Source of the DNA: Lewinellaceae bacterium
GTDB lineage: Bacteria > Bacteroidota > Bacteroidia > Chitinophagales > Saprospiraceae
DNA: 64,000 bases
Assembly: GCA_020636005.1 (NCBI GenBank)
Contig: JACJYR010000006.1
Span: 1-64,000 of the forward strand
Direction of reading: 5' to 3'
Part shown: positions 34,788-45,042 of the stretch, in pieces
How positions within the stretch are numbered: position 1 is the first letter of the stretch
How the letters are laid out: each line of letters starts with the position of its first letter
The notes under the pieces: model-generated
Seen by the model: only the letters and a program-made list of their open reading frames with translations
What the model was told of the DNA's origin: nothing
Database searches by the model: none
Position numbers and translations under genes: made by a program

Positions 34788-37223
34788 ATGAAATTTTATT
34801 ACACCTTTCTGTTTCTCATAACCAATTTTTGCCTCCACGCCCAAAGCGCAAGCATCAAGGGCCAACTTCAGGATGCCGATGGCGCCGCAGTCATCTTTGC
34901 CAACCTGGCACTGTACAGTTCCACCGACAGCTTACTGAAAAAAGTCGAGACCAGCGACGAGAACGGTCGCTTCCAACTGCAAGGGCTGGATGCGGGGAAT
35001 TATTTCCTGACCGCAACCTATGTCGGCATGGCAGAATTTCGCAAGGAAGGCATTGCTTTGGGAAAGGGCCAGCAACTCGATCTTGGAAAACTATCCTTTT
35101 CCCCTGCCGCCACAGATTTAGTGCAAGCCACGGTGACCGCCGACCGGGCCATGGTGGAAGTGAAGCCGGATCGAACCGTGTTCAACGTCCAGGGCACCAT
35201 CAATTCCACTGGCGCAGATGCCATCGAACTGCTCCGCAAGGCGCCCGGCGTCACCGTTGACAACAACGACAACGTGAACGTGCTGGGCCGGGCCGGTGTG
35301 CTGGTTTATGTGGACGGCAAGCGGCTGCCCCTCGGCGGACAAGACCTGTCCAACTACCTGAAAAGCCTTACCGCCGACCAGATTGACCGGATTGATATCA
35401 TCACGAACCCAGGTGCAAAGTATGAGGCCGAGGGCAATGCGGGCATTATAGACATCCGCCTGAAAAAAGATGAAAACCTCGGCGCCAACGGCTCGGTCAA
35501 CCTTACCGGCAGCATGGGGCGCTATGCCCAAACTTTCGGCTCTGCCAGTGGGAATTATCGAAACAAGCGCCTGAATTTGTTCGCCACCTTGGGCGGTGCT
35601 AAAGGCAAAGGCTACAACGACATGGCATTTTTCAGCAAACAAAACAACCTGTTGCTGGACGAGACCAACAAGAGCACCAATGAATGGCAGAATGGAAACG
35701 CCCGTCTGGGCGCTGATTTTTTCATCGGGAAAAAACACACCGCCGGGTTCCTTTTTAGTGGTTTTGACCAAAATTTTGACAGGGGCAACACGAACCGTAT
35801 CGCCCTTTCCCAACAGGTAGCCCCAGAGGCCATTGACAGTATCCTGGTTGCCCGCAACACCGCCGTTGAGGATCGCAGCAATTTTACCTACAACCTCAAC
35901 TACCGTTTCGACAACAGCAAGGGCCGCACGCTGAACCTTGACCTCGACTATGGAAAATACGACATGAACGGCGACCGCTACCAGCCCAACCGCTATTACA
36001 ATGCTTCCGAAACAGTGCTAACATCCGAAAACATTGACAGCTTCAACACCTCCACAGGAATTGACATCAGCACCTTTAAACTCGATTTCGAAGAGGAATT
36101 GCTGGGTGGAAAACTCGGACTGGGCACCAAATTGAGCCGGGTGGCATCCGATAATCAATTCCTGGTTTTTGACGTGAACAACGGAATACCCATTCAGAGT
36201 GACAGCTTATCCAACCGTTTTGGATACACGGAAAATGTGTATGCCGGCTATGTGAGTTTTGCCCGCCCATTGGGCGAAAAGTGGAACTTGTCCGCCGGCC
36301 TCCGGGCAGAGCAGACCGATGCCGACGGCGAACTGAAAGCTTTTCGTGAAGACCTGCAGCAAGACCCGGTCAAACTAAAATACCTCAGTTGGTTCCCCAG
36401 CGCCGGGCTGACTTATCAGGCAGCGCCCATGCACAGCATCGCACTGAACTATGGCCGCCGCATCAACCGCCCGGACTACAACGTGCTCAACCCTTTCAAC
36501 AGCCGGCTCAGTGAATTGAGCTATGAAAGGGGAAACCCAAATCTCAAGCCTGAAATCGTAAACAACGTAGAACTGGGCTGGACGTATGCCTACCGCTTCA
36601 ATTTCAAAATCGGCTATAGCCGTACCGTTGACCAAATCACCCGGCTCATAGGGCCGGACGAATTTGACAAGCGGGCCAGCTTCATCACCTGGGCCAACCT
36701 GGCCAGCCAGACCATCTGGAGCCTCAATGCCAGCTTGCCCTTCGACGTGCGCAAGGGCTGGAATGCCTATTTCAACTTCAATGCCTCGCATGTCAACAAC
36801 CAGGCTACCTACCCAAAAGGCGGTTCTGTGGATGTGCAGGTTTATACTTACAATATCTACACCCAGCAAACCTTCGATTTGCCCTATGGCTTCAAGGCCG
36901 AAGTGTCAGGTTGGTTTTCCGGCCCCGGTGTGTGGGGCGGCGTTTTCTTGTATGAAACCAGTTGGAGCCTGAACCTCGGCCTGCAGCGTAAGTTCCTGCA
37001 AAACAAGCTGAATGTCCGTCTCAGTGCCAACGACATCTTCTACGAATCTGGCTGGGAGGGCTATTCTGACTTCAACGGCCTCTATTCCGAAGGGCATGGC
37101 AACTGGGACAGCCGCCGGGTAAGCCTGAGCCTGAGCTATAACTTTGGCAACCAAAAAGTGAAGTCCAGAAAGCGGGAGACTGGAATGGAAAAAGAGGCAG
37201 AGCGCGTTGGAGGTGGGCAGTGA
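34788..37223 (+). CDS. Outer-membrane beta-barrel receptor with carboxypeptidase-like domain
   Basis: An 811-residue TonB-dependent-receptor-like protein. A signal peptide (YYTFLFLITNFCLHAQS) is followed by a CarboxypepD-regulatory-like sandwich (about 22-105), a plug-like domain (RTVFNVQGTINSTGADAIELLRK; DGKRLPLGG, LTADQIDRIDIITNPGAKYEAEG) and a long C-terminal barrel (FLGSAT-type beta-strands to residue 795) of the OMP_b-brl_3 class. These are usually linked to uptake or surface assembly without a SusD partner, and none is adjacent here. The neighbouring minus-strand GH127 gene could share its pathway. Confidence 0.88.
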   Translation: MKFYYTFLFLITNFCLHAQSASIKGQLQDADGAAVIFANLALYSSTDSLLKKVETSDENGRFQLQGLDAGNYFLTATYVGMAEFRKEGIALGKGQQLDLGKLSFSPAATDLVQATVTADRAMVEVKPDRTVFNVQGTINSTGADAIELLRKAPGVTVDNNDNVNVLGRAGVLVYVDGKRLPLGGQDLSNYLKSLTADQIDRIDIITNPGAKYEAEGNAGIIDIRLKKDENLGANGSVNLTGSMGRYAQTFGSASGNYRNKRLNLFATLGGAKGKGYNDMAFFSKQNNLLLDETNKSTNEWQNGNARLGADFFIGKKHTAGFLFSGFDQNFDRGNTNRIALSQQVAPEAIDSILVARNTAVEDRSNFTYNLNYRFDNSKGRTLNLDLDYGKYDMNGDRYQPNRYYNASETVLTSENIDSFNTSTGIDISTFKLDFEEELLGGKLGLGTKLSRVASDNQFLVFDVNNGIPIQSDSLSNRFGYTENVYAGYVSFARPLGEKWNLSAGLRAEQTDADGELKAFREDLQQDPVKLKYLSWFPSAGLTYQAAPMHSIALNYGRRINRPDYNVLNPFNSRLSELSYERGNPNLKPEIVNNVELGWTYAYRFNFKIGYSRTVDQITRLIGPDEFDKRASFITWANLASQTIWSLNASLPFDVRKGWNAYFNFNASHVNNQATYPKGGSVDVQVYTYNIYTQQTFDLPYGFKAEVSGWFSGPGVWGGVFLYETSWSLNLGLQRKFLQNKLNVRLSANDIFYESGWEGYSDFNGLYSEGHGNWDSRRVSLSLSYNFGNQKVKSRKRETGMEKEAERVGGGQ

Positions 37224-37297
37224 TGAATGGGTTTCCGCCTTTGATGGCGGCGTACAGCAATATACATTAGTAGAATTGAGAGGAGAGGACTGCGCAA

Positions 37298-39739
37298 CTA
37301 CCTTACCTCCCATTCATGTACGCCCGCCGAAACCCCTTGCCGGCAAACCAGTTCCAGGCGCAGCGCAGACGTCTTCACCGGCTCGAACTGCACCTTGTCC
37401 CAGCCATCTTTGGTAACAGCGTATCCTTTTGGTGCGTACACCTGCTTCCACTCGCCGTTTTCCAAATACAGCACCCGCCAGGATTCCGGGATGCGGCAGC
37501 CACCGCCACTGGCCTCGTCGTCGAACCAATAGACCCGTACCGTGCCCACTTGTTCCTCTTTTTCAAAATCATATTGCAGCCATTCCGTCGTGCCGAAGTG
37601 TGGCCACCAATGGATGTAGGGGTTTTCGTGGTCGTCGGCGTTTTGGGGCAGCCATTGATCGGCCACGCCGGATAGCTCCCCCTTCACGCCATCCGAGGCA
37701 GAAATTTTACTTTGCGAGGCGATGGAGGGCTGGGAAATGGGCCGGGCCGCCCGCAGGCCGTTGGGCAGCCAGACGAGCATGTTGTCCATGCCCCGGTTGG
37801 CCCAGGCAAAATAAGGAATGGCCTTTAGCCTCATTTTTTGCAGATCGCCCTGGTCGGGCGCAGATTTCTTTTTTACCAAAAACCCATCAAAACTGAGCGT
37901 CGGCAGGCCACCCAACATGTCGGGCTCAAACTTGGTGGAGATATCGTCCAGGTCGTTGACCATGATGTTCAATATCCGGTCGTCCGGCTGATCCTTTCCT
38001 TCCAGGCAATACATCAAAGGGCCCCGCTGCAGTGCCAGCCGGTCGGCATCGGCAGCTACTTTGGAGTTGGCGGCCACCTGCCGCACGGGCATGGGCAGGG
38101 CAATCTCCACCTGGTCGCCTTTTTTCCATTTGCGCTCCATGATGGCGTAGCCGTGGCGAATGGTAACGGGCAAAGATTTCCCATTCAGGAAAATGTAAAC
38201 CTTGCTGTCGTCGTGTTTTGGAAAAGAATAAAGATCAAACGGAACTGCATCGCCCTGTGCCCAGCCGGGGATGCGTACTTTGAGGGTAAACGTGTTCGGT
38301 TTTTCCGGCTCTACCCTGATGGTCACTTTGCCATCCCACGGGTACTTGGTCTGCTGTGAAATGTTGACGTTGACCAACTGGAGGCGGCTGTTCACGTTTT
38401 GCACCGTTGTTTCGCTGCTGACAAACAGGTTGACATAAATCTCGTTGCCCCGCTTGGCATATATATAACCGGGGATGGACGGGAAAAACCTGGCGACATT
38501 AGAGGGGCAACAGGCGCAGGCAAACCAGGGGCTGCGCTCCACGTTTTTCCTGCTTTCCAGGGGGTTCGGGTAAAAAAAGCGGTCGCCGGAGAAGGACAGG
38601 CCAGCGTCGAGCGCATTGTACAGGGTGCGTTCCAGCACATCCATATACTTGGCATCGCCGGTCAATTGGAACATGCGTTGGTTCCATAATACAAAGGCGA
38701 TGGAGGCACAGGTCTCGCAATAAGCACTGTAATTCGGGAGGTCGTAGGGCTGGCTGAAGCCCTCATTGCTGCCGCTGCTGCCGATGCCACCGGTGACGTA
38801 CATCTTTTTGCCCACCACGTCTTCCCAAATGGCGTCGAGGGCCGGCAAGTATTCTGCCGTGCCTTTCAGCGCCGTCACATCGGCCATGGCGGAGTACATG
38901 TAGCAGGCCCGCACGGCATGGCCGGCTATCTCCCGTTGGTCTTTTACCTTTTGGTGGTTTTGCATGTAAATGTCGCCGTAGCCCCTCACATCGAGGAAGA
39001 ACTGTGCGAGATCCAGGTAGCGTTGTTCCCCGGTTACCTGAAAGAGTTTCACCAGGCCAATTTCAATTTCCTGGTGGCCGGTGGCCTTTTCCAATTTGCC
39101 CCAGCCAAAGGTTTTTTCTACCAAATCGGCATTTTTCAACGCCACGTCCAGCAAGGTTCTTTTCCCTGTTGCCTGAAAGTAAGCGACGGCAGCTTCATAC
39201 AAATGGCCGGCATTATAAAGCTCGTGGCTGTGCTGATCTTCGTGTTCCCAACGGGTGTCGCTGCCCTTATAAAACTGGCCGCTGACGGGTTCCTTCACCA
39301 CACCAGCCGCTTTTTCCCGGTCGTAAATGCTGCGCCAGGTGTAGAGGTAGCCGTCGGGTTCCTGGGCTTTTGCGATTTTTTCAATCAGCCCATCCACATA
39401 GTTCTCAAGCGCTGTGTCGGGATGAACCTGCAAAGAATATGCGGCCCCTTCAATGACTTTGTAAACGTCGGAGTCGTCAAAGGCATATTGGCCGCAAAAA
39501 GCACCCCTGGCACTGCCGCCTGCTACTTCGAAGTTTTTCACCCGGCCCGTTTCCACGCACTGCTGAAAGGCGTAGGGGATGGTGACCGTGCGCACCGTTT
39601 CGATGCGGGGTGCCCAAAAGTTGTCGGTGATTTTCACCTGGGTGAAAGGGACGGGCTTGACATTATAGGAGGGGGTTTGGGTTTTGGGCCTGCAGTAAAG
39701 CAGTAAGGTGGCCAGCACCAGCAAGATTACTTTTTTCAT
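37298..39739 (-). CDS. GH127-family beta-L-arabinofuranosidase, lipoprotein
   Basis: An 813-residue glycoside hydrolase with lipoprotein signal (lipobox LLLYC, Cys16). It matches the GH127/DUF1680 alpha/alpha-barrel: QVKITDNFWAPRIETVR at the start, then E342 and C344 in CETCAS and the C410-C411 pair in CACCPSN. In characterised GH127 enzymes the equivalent Glu and Cys residues bind zinc and one Cys is the nucleophile, so the active site is intact. A C-terminal beta domain (to residue 813) resembles a carbohydrate-binding sandwich. It is likely to remove L-arabinofuranose from plant or algal glycans. Confidence 0.9.
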   Translation of the reverse strand: MKKVILLVLATLLLYCRPKTQTPSYNVKPVPFTQVKITDNFWAPRIETVRTVTIPYAFQQCVETGRVKNFEVAGGSARGAFCGQYAFDDSDVYKVIEGAAYSLQVHPDTALENYVDGLIEKIAKAQEPDGYLYTWRSIYDREKAAGVVKEPVSGQFYKGSDTRWEHEDQHSHELYNAGHLYEAAVAYFQATGKRTLLDVALKNADLVEKTFGWGKLEKATGHQEIEIGLVKLFQVTGEQRYLDLAQFFLDVRGYGDIYMQNHQKVKDQREIAGHAVRACYMYSAMADVTALKGTAEYLPALDAIWEDVVGKKMYVTGGIGSSGSNEGFSQPYDLPNYSAYCETCASIAFVLWNQRMFQLTGDAKYMDVLERTLYNALDAGLSFSGDRFFYPNPLESRKNVERSPWFACACCPSNVARFFPSIPGYIYAKRGNEIYVNLFVSSETTVQNVNSRLQLVNVNISQQTKYPWDGKVTIRVEPEKPNTFTLKVRIPGWAQGDAVPFDLYSFPKHDDSKVYIFLNGKSLPVTIRHGYAIMERKWKKGDQVEIALPMPVRQVAANSKVAADADRLALQRGPLMYCLEGKDQPDDRILNIMVNDLDDISTKFEPDMLGGLPTLSFDGFLVKKKSAPDQGDLQKMRLKAIPYFAWANRGMDNMLVWLPNGLRAARPISQPSIASQSKISASDGVKGELSGVADQWLPQNADDHENPYIHWWPHFGTTEWLQYDFEKEEQVGTVRVYWFDDEASGGGCRIPESWRVLYLENGEWKQVYAPKGYAVTKDGWDKVQFEPVKTSALRLELVCRQGVSAGVHEWEVR

Positions 39740-39831
39740 TCCACTGAATTTTTAATGACCAGCTATTGGCCACGATCAGGCTTTCAAAAACAAAGCAACA
39801 CGAAAACACCCAAGCAAAAGATTTCCAAAGG

Positions 39832-42354
39832 CTATTTCTTCTTCTTCCTGGCCTCGGTGCGTTTCACAGGCTGCGAATTTGCAGCTTTTTCCTCTGCCTC
39901 GGGCAGGTGTGCCGCATCCGGCCAGGCATAGTTTTTTGAAAACCAGAAAATGCCCCATCCCATCAGGCCCAGCACCAGGATAGAGGCAACCAGCGAAATC
40001 ATCTCCCCCCGATAGTAGGTTTTAGGCGCAAAGATCATTTTCACCTCATGCTGACCTGCTGGCAGCTTGGCGGCTCGCAACGTAAAGTTGGCCTTGAAGA
40101 AGTCAGGCGCTTTTTGCCCGTCCAGGTACATTTCCCAACCTTTTGAGGGCGGGTAGTACATCTCCGAAAACACAGCCAATTGTTCGGAACCGGTGGTATA
40201 GCTGTATATCATGGTATCGGGGTGGTAGTGCGTCAGGCGGATGGTGGCGGTGCTGTCATATTGCAGGTTGAAGCCCTGCAGTTGATCGGCCTGTTTTTGC
40301 TGCACGACCGCTTTCTGGGCGGGTTCCAGGGTGGCAAGGGCCGCTATTTCCGCATCCCCGTCCGGCACGATTTCAAATTCCCGCACAAACCAGGCATTGC
40401 CCAGCACATCGGGGTTGGGGAATACCTGATCGCCATTTCCGATGATATATTTTGCATTGAACATGCCGTATAGCTTCTGGTATTTGGCAGGGTCGGAGAG
40501 GTAGCGCTCTATCATTTCCTGGTAGCGCATCAGTTTGGCAGCGTGGTAGCCACCCATCGACAGATGGTGGTAGGAAGTGAGGGCGTTGGTAAAAGGGTTG
40601 CCCCTGAAATCGGCCACCCGGTAGTAGGGATCCGGGTCTTTGTTGATCTGCTCATCGGCGGCAGTGGGGGCGATGATGCTCCGCTTTTCGGCCACCGAAA
40701 CAAAGTCGTCGGAACTGATGAACCTTGACCCAACGCCCCAGATATCGGCAGTGGCAACCAGGCCGATACCGATGACGCTCCAAACGGCAGCAAAGCGTTT
40801 TTTCGTCCAAACCCACAGTAGGGCAAAGCCCAGCGCCGCAAACAACAGGGAGCGCAACACATCTGCCTGCAACAGGGCCGCCCTGTCTTTTGCCAGTGCC
40901 GAAGCAACGGTCGCCGGCAGGTCGTTGCCTGGTTTGGCATAGTCAAACCCAAAGCTTAGGGCAAAGGCGATCAAAATTAAGCCGCCCGTGATGCCGCCCG
41001 CCTTCAGCAGGGCCGCATTTCTTTCTTTTTCATCCAGTGTTTTATCAAAAAATGCCTGAAGGCCGAGCGTGGCCAGCAGAACGACCAGCAAATTGGTGGC
41101 GCCCAGGGCTGTTGTCGCATCCCTGAACTTGTTGAAAAAGGGGAAATAGTCGAACACAAAATAGTTGAAGGCCGCAAAATTCCGGCCCCAGGAAAGCAGG
41201 ATGGTGAAAATGACCGAAGCGACGATGTACCACTTCAGGGGAGATTTCACCAGAAAAGCCCCCAGGAAAAAGAGTAAAATAAAAACGGCGCCCATGTAAA
41301 CCGGCCCGCCGGTGAAGGGCACATCGCCCCAGTAATGGGTAGCGTAGCGTGCCAGCTTGTTGGCCTCGTCGGGGTTGTTCATCTGGCGCAGGGCGGCCAG
41401 GGTGGCGCTGCCCGGATCGCTCAAAAAATTCTCGGCACTGCTTCCGCCCAGGTAGTTGGGTATCAGCAGGTTGAATGATTCCAGTTTGGCATAGCTCCAG
41501 GTAAAGGCATATTCCTTGGATAGCCCGCCGCCCTCGTCGGCGCTCGAACCGCTGCTGTTGCCCTTTTTAGTAAGTTCGGAGGTACCCCGGATGGTTTCGG
41601 CGGCATACTCCTGGGTAGTGGCCAGGCGGCCATAATTGCAGGCGATGCCCAGGCCTACCGCCAACAAGGAAACCCCCGCCGCTTTGGCGAAATTGGGCAG
41701 CGTACCCTTCCGGATGGCATCTACCAGCAAGACGATGCCGAAAATGACCAGCGTCAGGAAAAACAGGTAGGTCACCTGTACGTGGTTGGCGTACAGTTGC
41801 AGCCCTACGAACAGGGCCGTCAATGCACCGCCAAGCCAGTATTTTCCCCGAAAAGTAAGGATCAGGCCTGCCAGGATGGGGGCAGAATAGGCAGCGGCCA
41901 CAACCTTCGTGGAATGGCCCGCCTCCACCAGCCCCATGTGGTTGGCGGCCAGCCCGAAGCCTACCGCCCCCACGATGCCTACCCGCCAGTCAACCCCGAG
42001 GACGATGAGCAGCAGGTAGAAGCAGGCCATCATCAGCAGGATGCCCGTGTGGGGCGGTGCCATGCCGTTGCCGAGCAGGGCGGCCTTGCCAACCCATTGC
42101 AGCAGGCCCTTGTGGGCGTACATGATCTGATAGGCTGGCATCCCGGCGAACATCGAGTTGGTCCAGAGCGGGTATTCCCCGGTCTTGTCGTGGAATTTGC
42201 GCAGTTCCACCTGCATACCATAGGCTTGTATGTTGTCCGATTGCTGCAGGGCCTTCCCCTCGAACACGATGGGTGCGAAACGGACAAAAGCGATGGCCAG
42301 CATGATAACGTAGGCGATGAGGTGGGGCAGGAATTTCTTTAAAGTTGGGTTCAT
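39832..42354 (-). CDS. YfhO-family multi-spanning membrane protein
   Basis: About 840 residues from the ATG at 42354 (MNPTLKKFLPHLIAYVIMLA), preferred to an earlier ATG because the protein then begins with the first helix. About a dozen membrane helices span 10-510 and again 770-800, with a large extracytoplasmic C-terminal domain between. The YfhO pattern (NSMFAGMPAYQIMY, ETIRGTSELTKKG near 270) is visible. YfhO proteins of other bacteria are linked to glycosylation of cell-wall polymers, but the Bacteroidota members are uncharacterised. The C-terminus is a basic lysine-rich tail. Confidence 0.88.
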   Translation of the reverse strand: MNPTLKKFLPHLIAYVIMLAIAFVRFAPIVFEGKALQQSDNIQAYGMQVELRKFHDKTGEYPLWTNSMFAGMPAYQIMYAHKGLLQWVGKAALLGNGMAPPHTGILLMMACFYLLLIVLGVDWRVGIVGAVGFGLAANHMGLVEAGHSTKVVAAAYSAPILAGLILTFRGKYWLGGALTALFVGLQLYANHVQVTYLFFLTLVIFGIVLLVDAIRKGTLPNFAKAAGVSLLAVGLGIACNYGRLATTQEYAAETIRGTSELTKKGNSSGSSADEGGGLSKEYAFTWSYAKLESFNLLIPNYLGGSSAENFLSDPGSATLAALRQMNNPDEANKLARYATHYWGDVPFTGGPVYMGAVFILLFFLGAFLVKSPLKWYIVASVIFTILLSWGRNFAAFNYFVFDYFPFFNKFRDATTALGATNLLVVLLATLGLQAFFDKTLDEKERNAALLKAGGITGGLILIAFALSFGFDYAKPGNDLPATVASALAKDRAALLQADVLRSLLFAALGFALLWVWTKKRFAAVWSVIGIGLVATADIWGVGSRFISSDDFVSVAEKRSIIAPTAADEQINKDPDPYYRVADFRGNPFTNALTSYHHLSMGGYHAAKLMRYQEMIERYLSDPAKYQKLYGMFNAKYIIGNGDQVFPNPDVLGNAWFVREFEIVPDGDAEIAALATLEPAQKAVVQQKQADQLQGFNLQYDSTATIRLTHYHPDTMIYSYTTGSEQLAVFSEMYYPPSKGWEMYLDGQKAPDFFKANFTLRAAKLPAGQHEVKMIFAPKTYYRGEMISLVASILVLGLMGWGIFWFSKNYAWPDAAHLPEAEEKAANSQPVKRTEARKKKK

Positions 42355-42560
42355 TACCTGTTGGATGTTTGATTCTGCATTGAAAACGAGCGTTCTACGC
42401 TGATTTTCCAAAAAATGGTGCGGCCAAAGGTAAAGATTTTTGGTGCTTTGGCAATTGCTGATGAAGGGTTAACAACAGGAGGAAAAAGCGTTAGAATAAG
42501 AAACGATATTAAATGCAGCACAGCAGGTCGGGCGGTCGAGATGGGCTGCTGGTTTTTCCT

Positions 42561-42592
42561 AAAAAAAAGCGCCGGACAGTGTCCAGCGCTTG
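42561..42592 (-). terminator. Rho-independent terminator after the S41-TPR peptidase gene
   Basis: On the minus strand AAGCGC-t-GGAC-act-GTCC-g-GCGCTT is followed by a run of eight T, ~60 bp after the S41 stop codon and ~200 bp before the yfhO start. Confidence 0.88.
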
Positions 42593-42653
42593 TCGGGTGA
42601 TTAAACTTGCTACAATAAGTATAAAGAAATGATCGCTACGGGGAAAGTAAACC

Positions 42654-44057
42654 TCAGGGCTTACCGGCCTTCGCCTTTTCCGCTGCTTTTTTACGGTTTT
42701 CTTTAAAAAGCGGCAGGTTGGGATCGTTGCTGGCCTCGGCCAGTTCTACTGCTTTTTGGTAGCTTTTCAGCGATTCTTCCAGTTTGCCATTGGTGGCCAG
42801 CGCCTCTCCATAGCTGTCGAACACGTTGGCGGAGACAGGAAACAGCAGGGTGTTGCATTTAAAAATAACTTCTGCCGTCGTGGGTTTCTGGTGCTGCATC
42901 AAGTAATCGTAGCCCATCTGGTTGATGGCTGGCTCGTCGAGCAGGCCGGCATCGAGGCATTTTTTCAGGCTGTTGAAAACAGGTTCATGAGTGCTATTGG
43001 CGGTGTAATTTTCCAGGCTCGCCGTCAGGTTCTTGAACAGGACGGTGTTTTTTTCCTTGTTTTTTTGGCGAAACTCCTCTGCCGCCTCCTTCGCCAAATC
43101 AACCCCCTTTTCCAATGCTTCATCGGCGGTGGTCATCACTTCCGGCACTACGCCCACGCCCTCCCAGTTGGTTTTGGTGATAGGGTTGATGGCCCGTCCC
43201 GTTGGGATAAAGACCATCAATTTGTCGTTGAGGGGCACCCCGCCGCCGGGGTTGGCACCGCCGCCGGTCGTTTCGCCTATCAAGGTAGCCCTGCGCTGGG
43301 TCTGCATGTTGTAGGAAAATTCTTCCGCTCCGGAGAAAGTGTAGTTACTGGTGAGGATAAACAGTGGCACCTCGGGCATTTTCTGGCCACCAACCTTGTC
43401 GAGCGTCCAGAATTCACGGGTTTCGTCGCCTTCCCTCCAGTAAAGGCTGTTGAGGTGGACGTGTTTGTCAAAAAAGTAGCTGCAAAGGTATTGCACCATT
43501 TCCGGGCTGCCGCCGCCGTTTTTGCGCAGGTCAATGATGATGGCATCGGAAGTGGCCAGCAGTTTCATATAGGCATCGGCCATCGGGGCGCCCCAATCGG
43601 GGCTGGCAAAGCCCCGGAGGTCGAGGTAGCCAATGTTGCCGTCCAGTTTTTTCACTTCCCGGAAGCCGGCGTTGTTTTCCCGCATCTGTGCCTGTTGCAC
43701 CAGTTGATCCTCTATCATCCGCTCCGGCGTATCGGGGGGGGCTTCCCTTGGCGGCAGGGGGCGGATGCGCATGTGCTTATCGTGGTTGATGGACTGCACC
43801 TCAGCCGTTAGCGCATCGGCAAAGGCTTTCAGGTCGGTGTATTTGTTAAAAACCCCTGCCGACAGTTGCTTTTGGAGGTGTTCGCCGGTAGCTTTTGCCA
43901 CATCGGGGAACACATAGCGCTCGTTGATGGCATCGCTGAGCCTGGCCACGGTCGCTTTTTTGAAATCGGCGGTGATGGCCACATCCTGTGCGCGAAGGCT
44001 GAAGGTGAACAGGGTGAACAGGCAAAAAAGAAGGGACGAAAGGAATGGCTTTTTCAT
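42654..44057 (-). CDS. S41 family peptidase with C-terminal TPR segment
   Basis: 467 residues from the ATG at 44057, giving a clean signal peptide (FLSSLLFCLFTLFTFSLRAQ). The S41 core has IIIDLRKNGGGSPEM (173-187) and the nucleophile region NYTFSGAEEFSYN with Ser242, then GETTGGGANPGG. Residues ~370-455 add TPR-like helices (VFDSYGEALATNGKLEESLKSYQKAVELAE), a fusion found in Bacteroidota. A second S41 peptidase of the window is at 157-1629; the two differ in architecture. Terminated downstream by a strong hairpin. Confidence 0.92.
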   Translation of the reverse strand: MKKPFLSSLLFCLFTLFTFSLRAQDVAITADFKKATVARLSDAINERYVFPDVAKATGEHLQKQLSAGVFNKYTDLKAFADALTAEVQSINHDKHMRIRPLPPREAPPDTPERMIEDQLVQQAQMRENNAGFREVKKLDGNIGYLDLRGFASPDWGAPMADAYMKLLATSDAIIIDLRKNGGGSPEMVQYLCSYFFDKHVHLNSLYWREGDETREFWTLDKVGGQKMPEVPLFILTSNYTFSGAEEFSYNMQTQRRATLIGETTGGGANPGGGVPLNDKLMVFIPTGRAINPITKTNWEGVGVVPEVMTTADEALEKGVDLAKEAAEEFRQKNKEKNTVLFKNLTASLENYTANSTHEPVFNSLKKCLDAGLLDEPAINQMGYDYLMQHQKPTTAEVIFKCNTLLFPVSANVFDSYGEALATNGKLEESLKSYQKAVELAEASNDPNLPLFKENRKKAAEKAKAGKP

Positions 44058-44156
44058 TTTTTCTAAATTATTTGTTTGTACGAAAGACATCGTAAGCCCA
44101 AAATTATGGGACAAGGAAAACCTGAAATTGTAAAAAAGTAAAGGGCAAAAAACGGC

Positions 44157-45017
44157 CTACCGGGGGTCGTATTGGTTGGAAAACCGCCGTTCGATAATTT
44201 GCTGGGAGATGCCCACCATTCGGCTTTGCTGCTGCAGAATGCGCCGGGGGCAATCGCCAAAAAAAGAGCGGCACTCTTTGATGAAATGGGCCTGGTCGTA
44301 AAAACCGGCCTCAAGGCCCAGTTCGGTCAGGTTCTTTTCAGGGGCGTTTTTGGCAAGTTGCAGGAAATAGTTCATGCGCCAGATGCGGGAAATTTTTTTG
44401 GGCGACAGCCCGATTTTCTGGATGAAACGGTTGTGGAGCGTGACTTTGCTGACCCCGAACTCCGAAAACATGTCCTGTATCCTTACCAGTCCTTTCCTGT
44501 CCAGGATATAGTTCAGTTGTGCCCTCAAATCCTGATCCACCGGGAAGGATTTTTCCAGCAGATCCGACACCAGTGGTTCGGCAGCCTCTACCTTTTCCAT
44601 TGCGTCATCCAGGGTTAGTAAAGCCCTGATGGCCTGTTCCCTTTCGTTGGAAATAGAAAAAACCTTGTCGAGCGGAAGCACCTTGTCGTTGAACTGGCTC
44701 AACGGGTTGCTGATGAGGTTGGCAAAGGCAAAGGGCTTGAACCGGATGCCAAAAATAGTGGTGGGGCGATCCACACCAAAACAAAACCCCGTCGTTTTCT
44801 GCCCGGCCAGGGAAGCCCCCCTTCCGACCCGCTCCCTTTGTTTTTTGTTGAAATTGGTGATGAAAAAGGGATGGTCGGCCAACAAGATTTCATAGGTGCA
44901 GTCGGGGGCGAGGATTTCAAAGCGACGTTCCAGGTCATTGGGCAGCAGCCTCAATTCCCAGTAGCACTCAATGTGTTGGGAAAAAAGTGCTGCGGGCTGG
45001 AATTCCTGGTATTGCAT
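44157..45017 (-). CDS. AraC-family transcriptional regulator
   Basis: 286 residues from the ATG at 45017; a longer open frame upstream overlaps the neighbouring lipoprotein gene and is not family-like. The N-terminal half resembles the DUF6597 ligand-sensing domain of Bacteroidota AraC proteins (HIECYWELRLLP, EILAPDCTYEILLADHPFF, FGIRFKPFAFANL). The C-terminal ~100 residues hold the two HTH motifs (IQDMFSEFGVSKVTLHNRFIQKIGLSPKKISRIWR; GLEAGFYDQAHFIKECRSFFG are their positions). Target genes are unknown. The lipoprotein gene lies immediately upstream on the same strand. Confidence 0.87.
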   Translation of the reverse strand: MQYQEFQPAALFSQHIECYWELRLLPNDLERRFEILAPDCTYEILLADHPFFITNFNKKQRERVGRGASLAGQKTTGFCFGVDRPTTIFGIRFKPFAFANLISNPLSQFNDKVLPLDKVFSISNEREQAIRALLTLDDAMEKVEAAEPLVSDLLEKSFPVDQDLRAQLNYILDRKGLVRIQDMFSEFGVSKVTLHNRFIQKIGLSPKKISRIWRMNYFLQLAKNAPEKNLTELGLEAGFYDQAHFIKECRSFFGDCPRRILQQQSRMVGISQQIIERRFSNQYDPR

Positions 45018-45042
45018 AGAAGATGGGGAAAAGCCTTGGTTG

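Noticed and set aside
34496..35260. 254-codon open frame overlapping the start of the beta-barrel receptor gene
   Set aside because: Its second half is an alternative frame of the receptor's signal peptide and first domain, and its first half is not protein-like.
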